Assembly (NCBI GenBank): GCA_009712185.1
Contig: WASQ01000075.1
Coordinates: 1 to 64,000, forward strand
Reading direction: 5' to 3'
DNA length: 64,000 nt
DNA from: Telmatospirillum sp.
Lineage (GTDB): Bacteria > Pseudomonadota > Alphaproteobacteria > Rhodospirillales > Magnetospirillaceae
Both the position numbers and the translations under genes were made by a program. Positions 9,759 to 19,218 of the stretch are shown one piece after another. The notes beneath the pieces are model-generated. The model was not told the origin of the DNA. It searched no databases and worked only from the letters and a program-made list of their open reading frames with translations. Each line of letters starts with the position of its first letter. The first letter of the stretch is position 1.

Positions 9759-11023
9759 AGTTCACCTCCCACCAGTTTTTCGATTTCCGCCAGACGGATC
9801 TGTTGCTCGAACTCGGCCTTCAGAAGATCCAGACCGGCCAGCCGCCACTGCTGCTCCGCCGACAGCACGGTGGCGAAGTCTCCCCGGCCGACCTCGTAGG
9901 CGTGGACCGCGCTTTCGAACCGGAGCCTGGCCGCCGGAAGCACCCCCTCGGCGGTCAGTTTCGCGGTCTGGCGGGCGGTTTTCAGCGCCCAGTAGGCCTC
10001 GCTCATCGCATTGGCGACCGCCAAACGGCGCGCTTCGCGCCGGGCCCGCGCCGCTCCGGCCGTGGCCTTGGCCTCCGCCACCTGGGAGTCGTGAAGGTCC
10101 CCCCGGATCGGCAGGGTGATCTCCAGCATCCCCTCGTACCCCGAAAACCGTCCATAGGACTTCACACCGCCGAGGCTGACGGCGATGTCGGGATACCAGC
10201 CGCGATCCGCCAGATCGGCGCTGCGTTCGGCCGAAACCTCCCCCGCCGCCTCGGCACGGAGATCGGGATTGAACCGTTCCGCCCGCGCCGACAGCTCTTC
10301 CAGGTCCAGACGGGCGGGGATCGCCCGCATCACCGGCGTCTCGATGATCGGCGCGCCGGGATCGCGTCCGATCAGGGTATTGAGACGGGCCCGGAAACCA
10401 TGGCGCTGACCGGTCAGGGCGGATAGTTCGGCCTCCATCCGGGTGCGTTCGATTTCGGCACCGGCGGCCTCCTGCTGGCTGCCGCTTCCCTGGGCATACC
10501 GGGCCGACGCCGCGCGGGCGACCGCGGTCAGGCGCGGAAGCAGTTCGCGGTCCAGGTCCGCGGCCTCATGGACCTGATGATAGTCCGCGTAGGCCGCCTT
10601 GACGCGGGCGACCAGTTCGTTTTCAGCCACGACTTTCAGTGCCGCGGCCCGGCCGGCGTCGGCTTCGGCGATCGCACGCTTCAGGTCACGCTTGCCCCAG
10701 AGGGGAAATTCCTGTTGCAGAAAGATTTTGTCGGTCCGCGCGAACTGGCTGGGCAAATAGCTGTCGCCCCCCCGCGGGATATCCATCGCCTGCCACTGCA
10801 ATTTCGGATCGGGGAGACTGTCGGCGCCGGCCACGCGCGCCGCGGCGGCTTCGGCTTCCAGGGCCGCCACGGCGACATCGGGTCCCGACCGCCGTGCCAT
10901 GGCGATCATCGCGTCAAGATCGGCAGCGTCGCCGGAGGAAACCTCCCCCGCGACGGAACCGGCCGCGGCGGCGCTTCCCGCCAGCAGCGACCAAAGGCTG
11001 AAGACCGCCAAGATCCGGTGCAT
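9755..11023 (-). CDS. cusC: TolC-family outer-membrane channel of the metal efflux pump
   Basis: A 422-residue outer-membrane efflux protein with a signal peptide (MHRILAVFSLWSLLAGSAAAAG). The body is made of two related halves rich in long Ala/Glu/Arg helices (for example VARVKAAYADYHQVHEAADLD and the C-terminal LLKAEFEQQIRLAEIEKLVGG), as in the OEP/TolC fold. The ATG at 11023 is chosen over one six codons upstream because CAGGAGGGCTCA lies directly before it and because it gives a clean signal peptide. It is translationally coupled to cusB by a 4-base overlap and is the second gene of the operon. Confidence 0.92.
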   Translation of the reverse strand: MHRILAVFSLWSLLAGSAAAAGSVAGEVSSGDAADLDAMIAMARRSGPDVAVAALEAEAAAARVAGADSLPDPKLQWQAMDIPRGGDSYLPSQFARTDKIFLQQEFPLWGKRDLKRAIAEADAGRAAALKVVAENELVARVKAAYADYHQVHEAADLDRELLPRLTAVARAASARYAQGSGSQQEAAGAEIERTRMEAELSALTGQRHGFRARLNTLIGRDPGAPIIETPVMRAIPARLDLEELSARAERFNPDLRAEAAGEVSAERSADLADRGWYPDIAVSLGGVKSYGRFSGYEGMLEITLPIRGDLHDSQVAEAKATAGAARARREARRLAVANAMSEAYWALKTARQTAKLTAEGVLPAARLRFESAVHAYEVGRGDFATVLSAEQQWRLAGLDLLKAEFEQQIRLAEIEKLVGGEL

Positions 11024-11202
11024 TGAGCCCTCCTGGGGCATCGGGCGCGTTCGGCCCGCAAATGAAGGAGCGGAGGTGAAGGCCTCTCTGGAACCCCGGT
11101 CGGGATCCGGGCCCGGCTTTCGCGGAGGCGGACGCCACCGGCGATCCTCTCAGGCCGGGGCGCTTTTCCGTCGCGCCGGGACCACCCCAACCCGCTTCGG
11201 GA

Positions 11203-11616
11203 TCACTTCATCGCCATGAACGGAACGTCGCCGGTCACGGTTCCGGTTTCGCCCTGAACCTTGGCGGACAGCTTCAAGATCCAGTTTCCGGCCATGGAGA
11301 CGTCGGCCTGGAACGGATATTCGCCCGACACCGCGGGCTTCAGGGCCGTCACCTTGCCCGCCATGGGGGCCATGCCGGACATCGGCATTTCGAGCCGGGC
11401 CCCGAAGATCACCGCGTCGGCAACCGGTTTGTTGTCCGGCAGATGGATGAGACGGACGGCGATCCTGGTGTCGGGAGCGGCGGCCACATGCGGCGACACC
11501 GCCTCGAATCGGTAGTCTTTCGGATCGGCCAGCGCCGGGGTCGCGGCCTGGGCCAGCAGGGAGAGACCGGTGACGAGGGGAAGCGCCCAAAGGCGGACAG
11601 GGACAGGGGTGCGCAT
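11203..11616 (-). CDS. FixH/YtkA-like secreted protein of the copper efflux operon
   Basis: A 137-residue exported protein. Residues 1-30 are a signal peptide ending ALA-DPKDYRFE. The remainder is an immunoglobulin-like beta-sandwich of the FixH/YtkA type, with RIAVRLIHLPDNKPVADAVIFGARLEMPMSGM, a Met-rich turn (MPMSGMAPMAGK) and GNWILKLSAKVQ. The methionine cluster could bind Cu(I), which fits its place as first gene of the cus operon, but that role is inferred. The start at 11616 follows CGGAGAAAGCAC. It lies 179 bases upstream of cusC; no terminator is visible between them. Confidence 0.85.
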   Translation of the reverse strand: MRTPVPVRLWALPLVTGLSLLAQAATPALADPKDYRFEAVSPHVAAAPDTRIAVRLIHLPDNKPVADAVIFGARLEMPMSGMAPMAGKVTALKPAVSGEYPFQADVSMAGNWILKLSAKVQGETGTVTGDVPFMAMK

Positions 11617-11728
11617 GTGCTTTCTCCGGATGGCGGGCCGGCTCGTCCGGATGCCTTTTATGTCGGGTACCCGGTTTCGGCCACGAGGAAAACCGATGGC
11701 CATGCTTACCGTCCGGAGAGGACGAAGA

Positions 11729-11758
11729 CCCGTAACGAAATGTAACATTTGGTACGGG
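11729..11758. promoter_or_regulatory. Inverted repeat in the cus/ygiQ divergent control region
   Basis: An AT-centred dyad: AAATGT-A-ACATTT in the middle (11738-11750) flanked by CCCGTA on the left and TACGGG on the right, with a one-base offset between inner and outer arms. It lies 113 bases upstream of the FixH-like start and 129 bases upstream of ygiQ. It is the best operator candidate for the efflux operon; the regulator is not encoded in this window. Confidence 0.5.
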
Positions 11759-11886
11759 CGTCCGTTGCGGATCCCGGTGATCGTCCCCGCGACCGCGGAT
11801 CTGTCGGGAAAACTTCCAATGCGCGCCGTCATTGCCTATGATCCGGCCGCACCTCCCCCAACAGACCGGAGCCGACGAGCAGCGCC

Positions 11887-13959
11887 ATGGACAGCGCCAA
11901 GCCGATTACCAGCTATCGCCGTTACTGGGCCCACCGTTTCGGCACCGCGCCTTTCCTGCCCATGTCCCGGGCGGAAATGGACGAGCTTGGCTGGGACAGT
12001 TGCGACATCGTTCTGGTTACCGGCGACGCCTATGTCGACCATCCGAGCTTTGGCATGGCCATCATCGGCCGGGTGCTGGAGGCGCAGGGTTTCAGGGGCG
12101 GTATCATCGCGCAGCCCGACTGGACGGCGGCCGACGCCTTCGCCCGGCTGGGCCGCCCGAACCTGTTCTTCGGCATCACCGGCGGCAATATGGACTCGAT
12201 GGTGAACCATTACACCTCGGACCGCCGGCTGCGGCACAATGACAGCTACACCCCCGACGACGCCCCGGGCCGGCGGCCCGACCGCGCGGTGATCGTCTAC
12301 TCCCAGCGGTGCCGGGAAGCCTTCCGCGACGTGCCCGTCGTGCTGGGCGGCATCGAGGCCTCGCTCCGCCGCATCGCCCACTATGACTACTGGTCCGACA
12401 AGGTCCGCCGCTCCATCCTGTTCGACAGCAAAGCCGATCTGCTGGTGTTCGGAAATGGCGAACGGGCCATCATCGACATCGCCCACCGGCTGGGCCGGGG
12501 GGAGCCGGTCTCCGCCATCGATGATTTGCGCGGCACCGCCTTCCTGCGCGACGGGGTCCCCGACGGCTGGACCGTCCTGGCCCGCGACAGCATCGAGGAT
12601 GCGCCGGAGGATCACACCGGCGAGACCGTGATTCCGGGGCGGACCGCCGTCCGCCTGCCCTCCTTCGAACAGGTGCGCGACGATCCGGCGATCTATGCGC
12701 ATGCCTCGCGCCTTCTGCATCAGGAAGCCAATCCGGGCAACGCCCGACCGCTGATCCAGCGTCATGGCGACCGCGAGGTCTGGCTGAACCCGCCGCCGAT
12801 CCCGCTGACGACGCCGGAAATGGACTGGGTTTACGCCCTGCCCTATGCGCGCGCGCCCCATCCGGACTATGGCGACGCGCGGATCGCCGCCTGGGAAATG
12901 ATCCGGTTTTCCGTCAATATCATGCGCGGATGCTTCGGAGGATGCTCCTTCTGTTCGATCACCGAGCATGAAGGCCGGATCATCCAGAACCGGTCGGAGG
13001 AGTCGATCCTGACGGAGATCGAGGCCATCCGCGACAAGGTCAAGGGCTTCACCGGAATCATCTCGGACCTGGGCGGTCCGACCGCCAACATGTACCGGCT
13101 GGCCTGCAAGGACCGCCGCACCGAAAGCCTGTGCCGACGCCCCTCCTGCGTCTATCCGGACATCTGCAAGAACCTTGACACCGACCATAGCGCCCTGATC
13201 GCCCTTTACCGCAAGGCGCGCGCCCTTCCCGGGATCAAGAGGATCCATGTGGCGTCCGGCCTGCGCTACGACCTTGCGGTGCGGAGCCCGGCCTATGTCA
13301 AGGAACTGGTCACCCATCATGTCGGCGGCTATCTGAAGATCGCGCCCGAGCACACCGAGGCGGGGCCGCTGTCCAAGATGATGAAGCCCGGCATCGGCAC
13401 CTATGACCGCTTCAAGGCACTGTTCGATAAATTCGCCCGCGAGGCCGGCAAGGAACTTTATCTGATTCCCTATTTCATCGCGGCCCATCCCGGCACCACC
13501 GACGAGGACATGATGAATCTGGCGCTTTGGCTGAAGCGCAACGGCTACCGCGCCGATCAGGTTCAGACCTTCCTGCCCTCTCCCATGTCGCTGTCGGCGG
13601 CGATGTATTACAGCGGACGCAATCCGCTGCGCCCGGTCCGCCGGTCGGGAAGCGAGGAGGTCACGACCGCCAGGGGGCTGAAACAGCGCCGCCTCCACAA
13701 GGCGTTCCTGCGCTACCATGACGCCGAGCACTGGCCGGTCCTGCGCGAGGCGCTGAAACGGATGGGCCGGGCCGATCTGATCGGACCGGGCAAGCATCAG
13801 CTTGTCCCGTCCTGGCAGCCCGCCGGTACCGGCAATGCCGGGGGCGAAGGATCGCGGACCGGACGCAAACATGGCGGACAGAAATTCCTCACCCAGCAGA
13901 CGACGCAATCGCGCCGCCCCGGGCTTTCCCCCCGGCGGAAACGGCCGGGCGGGGGATGA
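11887..13959 (+). CDS. ygiQ: YgiQ-family radical SAM protein
   Basis: A 690-residue radical SAM protein of the UPF0313/YgiQ family. An N-terminal B12-binding-like region (about residues 40-230, with [23 protein letters not shown]) is followed by the radical SAM core with the 4Fe-4S cluster motif in [18 protein letters not shown] (about residues 350-357) and by conserved stretches such as [17 protein letters not shown] and [20 protein letters not shown]. The reaction it catalyses is not established. The ATG is preceded by GAGCAGCGCC. The last 45 residues are basic and probably disordered. It converges with the alcohol dehydrogenase gene. Confidence 0.93.
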   Translation: MDSAKPITSYRRYWAHRFGTAPFLPMSRAEMDELGWDSCDIVLVTGDAYVDHPSFGMAIIGRVLEAQGFRGGIIAQPDWTAADAFARLGRPNLFFGITGGNMDSMVNHYTSDRRLRHNDSYTPDDAPGRRPDRAVIVYSQRCREAFRDVPVVLGGIEASLRRIAHYDYWSDKVRRSILFDSKADLLVFGNGERAIIDIAHRLGRGEPVSAIDDLRGTAFLRDGVPDGWTVLARDSIEDAPEDHTGETVIPGRTAVRLPSFEQVRDDPAIYAHASRLLHQEANPGNARPLIQRHGDREVWLNPPPIPLTTPEMDWVYALPYARAPHPDYGDARIAAWEMIRFSVNIMRGCFGGCSFCSITEHEGRIIQNRSEESILTEIEAIRDKVKGFTGIISDLGGPTANMYRLACKDRRTESLCRRPSCVYPDICKNLDTDHSALIALYRKARALPGIKRIHVASGLRYDLAVRSPAYVKELVTHHVGGYLKIAPEHTEAGPLSKMMKPGIGTYDRFKALFDKFAREAGKELYLIPYFIAAHPGTTDEDMMNLALWLKRNGYRADQVQTFLPSPMSLSAAMYYSGRNPLRPVRRSGSEEVTTARGLKQRRLHKAFLRYHDAEHWPVLREALKRMGRADLIGPGKHQLVPSWQPAGTGNAGGEGSRTGRKHGGQKFLTQQTTQSRRPGLSPRRKRPGGG

Positions 13960-13983
13960 CGCCGTCGCCCGGCATCCGTAAGC

Positions 13984-14009
13984 CCCTGTGATCGGTTCCG
14001 GTCACAGGG
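13984..14009. terminator. Hairpin between convergent ygiQ and alcohol dehydrogenase genes
   Basis: Arms CCCTGTGA and TCACAGGG with a 10-base loop, located in the short gap between the two stop codons and covering the dehydrogenase stop. It has no T-run on either side, so it is a weak bidirectional terminator candidate. Confidence 0.4.
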
Positions 14010-15156
14010 CGCGGGTCAGGATCTCCGCCATCTCTCCAGGGGTCAGCGCGATCGGATTGCCCTTCATGCTGCTGGCCGCCGAGGCCTTGGCGATGACCTG
14101 ATCGAAATCCCCGGGCGCCACCCCCATGTCGCCCAAACCCGACAGAGCCAGATCGGCACAGAGATCCCGGGTCCAGGCTGCCCCGGCCGCGGCGTCGGCG
14201 GAGGCGGTTCCGCACAGGATCCGGCCCACCTCATCATAGCGGGCCAGGGCGGGATTTCCCGGATCGCGGGCCGACAGGGCGGCCACATTCATCGTCATCA
14301 CATGCGGCAGCAAGGCGGCGCAGATGGCGCCATGGGGTGCGTCGAACATGCCGCCCAGCACGCCGGCGAAGCCATGCACGGCCCCCAGTTTCGCGTTGGC
14401 AAGAGCCAGTCCGCCGAACAGACTGACGACGGCCATGTCCTCACGCGCCGTCGCATCCGCCCCGTTCCGGAATGCCTGGCGGAGAGAACGGGCGGCCCTC
14501 GCCATCCCTTCGCGGCAGAAGCCGTCCGTGACCGGATTGGCGGCGGCGGAAACGAAGGGTTCCATGACCTGCGTCAGGGCGTCGAGTCCGGTGGCGGCCG
14601 TCACCGACGGCGGCAGGCCGATCGTCAGTTCGGGATCGACGATGACCAGGGCCGGCAGAAGAAACGGGCTCCGGAGGCTGACTTTGACGCGGTGCGCCGG
14701 CGAACTTAGGACCGCGTTCCTCGTCACCTCCGCCCCGGTGCCCGAGGTGGTCGGAATGGCGATCAGAGGCAACGACGGGCAGGCAAGCGAGCGGCCGCGA
14801 CCGATGACTTCGAGATAATCAAGCAGGTTCCCCGGGTTCGTCAGCATCGCCGCGATTGCCTTGGCCGCGTCGAGAGCGCTGCCGCCGCCGAACCCGATCA
14901 CCAGATCGCAGCCATGGGCCCGGCCCAGGGCCACGCCCTCCTCCACCGTCGCGATCGAGGGCTCTCCCGCCACTTTGCAGATCGCGGCCGCGACGCCGCC
15001 CGCGGACAACGCGGCCAGCAGCGGCCCGGCCCGGCCGCCGGACGCCCCGGTCACCACCAGGGCCCGCCGCCCCATTGCCGCCGCAAGCGGCCCGGCCTCG
15101 GCCACCCGCCCCCGGCCGAACAGGATCCGGCCGGCGGTCGCGAAATCGAAAGTCAT
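14002..15156 (-). CDS. Iron-containing (group III) alcohol dehydrogenase
   Basis: A 384-residue NAD(P)-dependent dehydrogenase of the Fe-ADH family, interconverting an alcohol and an aldehyde or ketone. The N-terminal dinucleotide-binding half contains VIGFGGGSALDAAKAIA (about residues 85-101) and IPTTSGTGAEVTRNAV; the metal-binding half contains TGLDALTQVMEP and AVHGFAGVLGGMFDAPHGAICA, which supply the conserved histidines. The ATG at 15156 is preferred, with GGAAAGGA at good spacing; an ATG three codons upstream sits directly on that site. It is a single gene transcribed against both neighbours, so the substrate is unknown. Confidence 0.93.
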   Translation of the reverse strand: MTFDFATAGRILFGRGRVAEAGPLAAAMGRRALVVTGASGGRAGPLLAALSAGGVAAAICKVAGEPSIATVEEGVALGRAHGCDLVIGFGGGSALDAAKAIAAMLTNPGNLLDYLEVIGRGRSLACPSLPLIAIPTTSGTGAEVTRNAVLSSPAHRVKVSLRSPFLLPALVIVDPELTIGLPPSVTAATGLDALTQVMEPFVSAAANPVTDGFCREGMARAARSLRQAFRNGADATAREDMAVVSLFGGLALANAKLGAVHGFAGVLGGMFDAPHGAICAALLPHVMTMNVAALSARDPGNPALARYDEVGRILCGTASADAAAGAAWTRDLCADLALSGLGDMGVAPGDFDQVIAKASAASSMKGNPIALTPGEMAEILTRAL

Positions 15157-15312
15157 GGCAGACATCCTTTCCAGTTCCGGTGCAAGGACACGCCAAAACG
15201 GGCGCGTGTGCAAGCCCGGCCGGGACGTCCCCGCGAAGGACGGGGCGGCGCCGGCCGGCTGCCGGCTGAAGCATCCCTTGCCAAGGCCGACCGGGCGTTG
15301 TAGGCAGGCTGC

Positions 15313-16050
15313 ATGTATTGGGGAAAAATCATCGGGACCCTGGCGGGGTTCGGCCTGGGACACGGGCTTCTGGGGGCCGTGGCCGGTGCCGCCGTGGGCC
15401 ATTGGGCGGATCTCCGCCTGGCCCGTCTGATCCGCGGCGATGGCCCCCTTTTGTCCCGTCGCGCCGAGAAACAGCGGATCTTTTCGACCTCCGTGGTCTC
15501 GCTGGCGGCCAAGCTGTCGAAGGCCGACGGCCCGGTCACGCGGCACGAGGTGGACGCCTTCAAGGCCGAGTTCGTCATTCCGCCGTCGGAACGGGCGGGC
15601 ATCGCGGCGATTTTCGACGACGCCAGACGCGATGCCCGGGATTTCGAACCGCATGCCCGGAGGCTGGCGGCCGCGTTCGGATCCGATCGCGCGCTTCTGG
15701 CGGAGGTCCTGGATTCGCTGACCCGTGTCGCGACGGCCGACGGCCCCCTGACGCCTCCCGAAATCGCCTTCCTGAAACGCGTCACGACGATTTTCGGCCT
15801 TCCCGAGCGTCAATTCGGTGGACGCTCCGTCGTCCTTGTGACATCCAACCCCTACGATGTCCTGGGCGTTGCTCCCGGGTCCCCGATGACCGAGATCAAA
15901 GCCGCCTGGCGACGTCTCACCCGTGAAAACCACCCGGATACCCTGATGGCAAAAGGCATGCCCGCCGACCACGTCGCATTTGCAACCCGGAAAATGGCTG
16001 AAATCAACGCCGCCTATGACCGCATCCGCGCCGAAAGGGGGGACGCCTGA
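15313..16050 (+). CDS. DjlA-like membrane co-chaperone (TerB domain plus J domain)
   Basis: A 245-residue protein. The N-terminus has a glycine-rich hydrophobic segment (about residues 5-30), the single membrane anchor expected of DjlA. A TerB-like helical domain follows (about 45-165, with AAKLSKADGPVTRHEVDAFK and its duplicate LTRVATADGPLTPPEI). A J domain occupies about 178-242 and carries the DnaK-stimulating HPD motif in RENHPDTL. It would recruit DnaK at the inner membrane. Its stop overlaps the ATG of the following ABC-F gene by one base (TGATG), so the two are probably co-translated. The ATG is preceded by GTAGGCAGGCTGC. Confidence 0.9.
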   Translation: MYWGKIIGTLAGFGLGHGLLGAVAGAAVGHWADLRLARLIRGDGPLLSRRAEKQRIFSTSVVSLAAKLSKADGPVTRHEVDAFKAEFVIPPSERAGIAAIFDDARRDARDFEPHARRLAAAFGSDRALLAEVLDSLTRVATADGPLTPPEIAFLKRVTTIFGLPERQFGGRSVVLVTSNPYDVLGVAPGSPMTEIKAAWRRLTRENHPDTLMAKGMPADHVAFATRKMAEINAAYDRIRAERGDA

Positions 16051-17861
16051 TGGCCCCGCCCCCCCTTCTCGCCCTGCGGGGCGGCTTCGTCACCTTCGGC
16101 GGCCGCCCCCTGTTCACGGGCGTCACCATGCAGGTCGGCCGGGGTGAGAAATGCTGCCTCGTCGGCCGCAACGGCAGCGGCAAGTCGACATTGCTCAAGG
16201 TGCTGGCGGGATTGCAGCCGCTGGACCAGGGAGAGCTGTTCCGTCAGCCCGGCATCCGGCTCGCCTATCTGGACCAGGATCCGGTGATCGCCGCCCCCAC
16301 GGTGGCCGCCTGGGTCGCCGAGGGATTGCCGGAGGCGGAGCGCGACCAGCGTTACCGGGTGGACACGCTGCTGGAGGCGCTCTCCGTCGACGGCGGACGG
16401 GCGCCGGATCATCTGTCCGGTGGCGAACGGCGCCGCGCCGCCCTGGCCCGCGCCCTGGTCGGCGAACCGGACGCCCTGCTTCTGGACGAGCCGACCAACC
16501 ATCTCGACCTGCCGACCATCCTGTGGCTGGAGACCCAGTTGCAGCCCTACAAGGGCGCCCTGGTGATGATCAGCCACGACCGCGCCTTCCTTGGCAATGT
16601 GTCGCGTCAGACGCTGTGGCTCGACCGCGGGATCGTCCGGCGCGCCGAGACGGGGTTCGCCGGATTCGAAAGCTGGCAGGAGGAGGTCTATGCCGCCGAG
16701 GAGGCGGAACAGGACCGCATGGACAAACGCCTGGAGGCAGAGACCCATTGGCTGCACCGGGGCGTCACCGCCCGGCGGAAACGCAACATGGGGCGCCTCA
16801 GGGCCCTTCTGGCGCTGCGCCAGGAAAAGGCGGAGCGGATCAAGGTCCAGGGATCCGTGCGCCTCGACGTCGAATCGGGCGAGGTGTCGGGCAAGATGGT
16901 CATCGAGGCCCGGGGGATCGTGAAGGCGTTCGCCGACAAGGTGATCACCCGGGGGTTTTCCACCCGCATCTCGCGGGGCGACCGCGTCGGCCTGATCGGA
17001 CCCAACGGCGCCGGCAAGACCACCCTGCTGAAGATGCTGACCGGGATGCTGGAGCCCGATTCCGGTTCCGTGCGCCTGGGGACCAATCTTCAGATCACGG
17101 TGGTCGACCAGCACCGCGCGCAACTCGACCCCGAGGCGACGGTCTGGGACACCCTGACCGACAAGGCCGGGGACTATGTTTCCGTGCGCGGCACGCCGCG
17201 CCATGTGATGAGCTATCTGAGGGACTTCCTGTTCGAGGACCGGCAGGCCCATTCGCCGGTGAAGTCGCTGTCCGGCGGCGAACGCAATCGCCTGCTGCTG
17301 GCGAAGCTGCTGGCGAAACCCTCCAATCTTCTGGTCCTGGACGAGCCGACCAACGATCTCGACATGGACACCCTGGATCTGCTGGAGGAAATGCTGGCCG
17401 ACTATGACGGCACCCTTCTGCTGGTCAGCCATGACCGTGATTTCCTCGACCGCCTGGTCACCAGCGTGATCGCCGTCGAGGGGGACGGCGTGGTCGAGGA
17501 ACATGTCGGCGGTTATTCCGACTATCTGCACCACAAGGCGTCGGTCGCGGCGCCGGCCGCCAAGCCGGCCGCACGCTCTCCGGCTGCGGCGGCGCCCCGC
17601 CCCAGGGTCGTGACCAAGCTCAGTTACAAGGAAAACCGCGAACTGGAGGAGCTGCCGGCCCTTCAGGAAAAACTGTCGGGGGAAATCGCGGCGCTGGAGA
17701 CCGAAATGGCCGACCCCGGTCTTTACAGCCGCAACCCCGACCGGTTCACCGCCGCCTCCGACCGCCTGATGGCGGCGCGCGCCGAACTGGCCGCGGCCGA
17801 GGAACGATGGCTGGAACTGGAGATGAAGCGGGAGGAACTGGCGGGCGGAGCGCGGGGATGA
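16050..17861 (+). CDS. uup: ABC-F family ATPase (Uup-like)
   Basis: A 603-residue soluble protein with two ABC ATPase cassettes in one chain. The first has GRNGSGKST, LSGGERRRAALARAL and LLLDEPTNHLD; the second has GPNGAGKTT, LSGGERNRLLLAKLL and LVLDEPTNDLD. A linker (about residues 200-270) joins them, and a C-terminal charged coiled-coil (about residues 525-603) is the feature of the Uup subfamily, whose members act on branched DNA or on the ribosome. It has no membrane segments, so it is not a transporter. It is coupled to the genes on both sides (one-base overlap upstream, ATGA overlap downstream). Confidence 0.9.
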   Translation: MAPPPLLALRGGFVTFGGRPLFTGVTMQVGRGEKCCLVGRNGSGKSTLLKVLAGLQPLDQGELFRQPGIRLAYLDQDPVIAAPTVAAWVAEGLPEAERDQRYRVDTLLEALSVDGGRAPDHLSGGERRRAALARALVGEPDALLLDEPTNHLDLPTILWLETQLQPYKGALVMISHDRAFLGNVSRQTLWLDRGIVRRAETGFAGFESWQEEVYAAEEAEQDRMDKRLEAETHWLHRGVTARRKRNMGRLRALLALRQEKAERIKVQGSVRLDVESGEVSGKMVIEARGIVKAFADKVITRGFSTRISRGDRVGLIGPNGAGKTTLLKMLTGMLEPDSGSVRLGTNLQITVVDQHRAQLDPEATVWDTLTDKAGDYVSVRGTPRHVMSYLRDFLFEDRQAHSPVKSLSGGERNRLLLAKLLAKPSNLLVLDEPTNDLDMDTLDLLEEMLADYDGTLLLVSHDRDFLDRLVTSVIAVEGDGVVEEHVGGYSDYLHHKASVAAPAAKPAARSPAAAAPRPRVVTKLSYKENRELEELPALQEKLSGEIAALETEMADPGLYSRNPDRFTAASDRLMAARAELAAAEERWLELEMKREELAGGARG

Positions 17862-18580
17862 TCGGGCGGCCGTCGCCCAATTTCGACGCCCGCCCCGACG
17901 ACACTCCGATCGACATGCTGGTGCTGCATTATACCGGCATGCCGGGCCGGGACGAGGCGCTGGCCCGGCTGACCGACCCGGCGGCCGAGGTTTCCGCGCA
18001 TTACCTGATCGACGAGGACGGCACCTGTTATGCCCTGGTCGCGGAGGAGCATCGTGCCTGGCACGCCGGACGGTCGTTCTGGCGGGGCTGGCGCAATGTG
18101 AATGCCCGCTCGATCGGCATCGAACTGGTCAATCCGGGACATGAGTTCGGATACCGCCCCTTCCCCGAGGCGCAGATGGCGTCGCTGATCGCACTGGCCG
18201 GCGGCATCCTGGACCGTCACCCGATCCCGGCGCGCAATGTCGTCGCCCATTCCGATATTGCGCCGACGCGCAAGGAGGATCCGGGCGAATTGTTCGACTG
18301 GCCCGGACTGGCGCAGGCCGGCATCGGACTTTGGCCCGCCCCCGGACGATTGTCCGGACGCCCCTCCGCCGGCAGCGGACATGGCGATGGCGACAGCGGA
18401 TGGATCCGCCGGCTGGCCCTTCTCGGATACGATATCGGAATGCCCGAAAAGGACGGGAAAGTGGCTGCGAAAGCGGCCCTGAAGGCCTTCCAGCGCCATT
18501 TCCGCCCCGCCTGTCTGGACGGCGTTCCTGACCCGGAAACATTGGACAGGATTTGCATCCTTTGTTCCATGATCCCGTGA
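17858..18580 (+). CDS. N-acetylmuramoyl-L-alanine amidase (AmiD/AmpD-type) with peptidoglycan-binding domain
   Basis: A 240-residue enzyme that cleaves the amide bond between N-acetylmuramic acid and L-alanine. The Amidase_2 domain covers about residues 15-155. Probable zinc ligands are the histidine in MLVLHYTGM and the histidine and aspartate in VAHSDIAPTRKEDPGELFDW, the latter a close match to the AmiD signature. A helical peptidoglycan-binding domain (about 175-235) follows. No signal peptide is visible, so the location is uncertain: cytoplasmic recycling or a non-classical route. The ATG at 17858 overlaps the previous stop (ATGA). Confidence 0.9.
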   Translation: MIGRPSPNFDARPDDTPIDMLVLHYTGMPGRDEALARLTDPAAEVSAHYLIDEDGTCYALVAEEHRAWHAGRSFWRGWRNVNARSIGIELVNPGHEFGYRPFPEAQMASLIALAGGILDRHPIPARNVVAHSDIAPTRKEDPGELFDWPGLAQAGIGLWPAPGRLSGRPSAGSGHGDGDSGWIRRLALLGYDIGMPEKDGKVAAKAALKAFQRHFRPACLDGVPDPETLDRICILCSMIP

Positions 18581-18767
18581 CAAGTCCTTGTGACGACTGT
18601 TTTTTTGCCGTAAAAGTCGGATAGACGGGCGCTGACGACAGACAACACAGCGACTCACGGCCACAAAAAATTCGCCAGATGTGATAACCATCACACCAGT
18701 CACCGTAAAGTATTTATTTTCCGAAGACTTGCTTCCATTTTGCGCACCCTGGCACGCAACGGAACGC

Positions 18768-18796
18768 TTGCGCTCGGGCGCCGGAAAGCCTAGCTT
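18768..18796 (+). promoter_or_regulatory. Sigma-70-type promoter of rnpB
   Basis: TTGCGC (18768-18773), a 17-base spacer, then TAGCTT (18791-18796). The predicted start falls at about 18803, which is where the P1 stem of RNase P RNA begins. The agreement between the promoter and the RNA end supports both. Confidence 0.65.
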
Positions 18797-18803
18797 CCGG
18801 GTC

Positions 18804-19218
<415 letters not shown>

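Noticed and set aside
7185-9899. A 904-codon open frame on the plus strand across cusA and cusB
   Set aside because: It covers parts of two recognised genes on the other strand and has the His/Asp/Gly/Gln-rich composition typical of antisense frames; no domain is visible.
11836-13908. A 690-codon open frame on the minus strand opposite ygiQ
   Set aside because: It mirrors the YgiQ gene, has no family motifs, is Gly/Arg/Asp-rich and repetitive in the way of GC-rich antisense frames, while the plus strand encodes a clear radical SAM protein.
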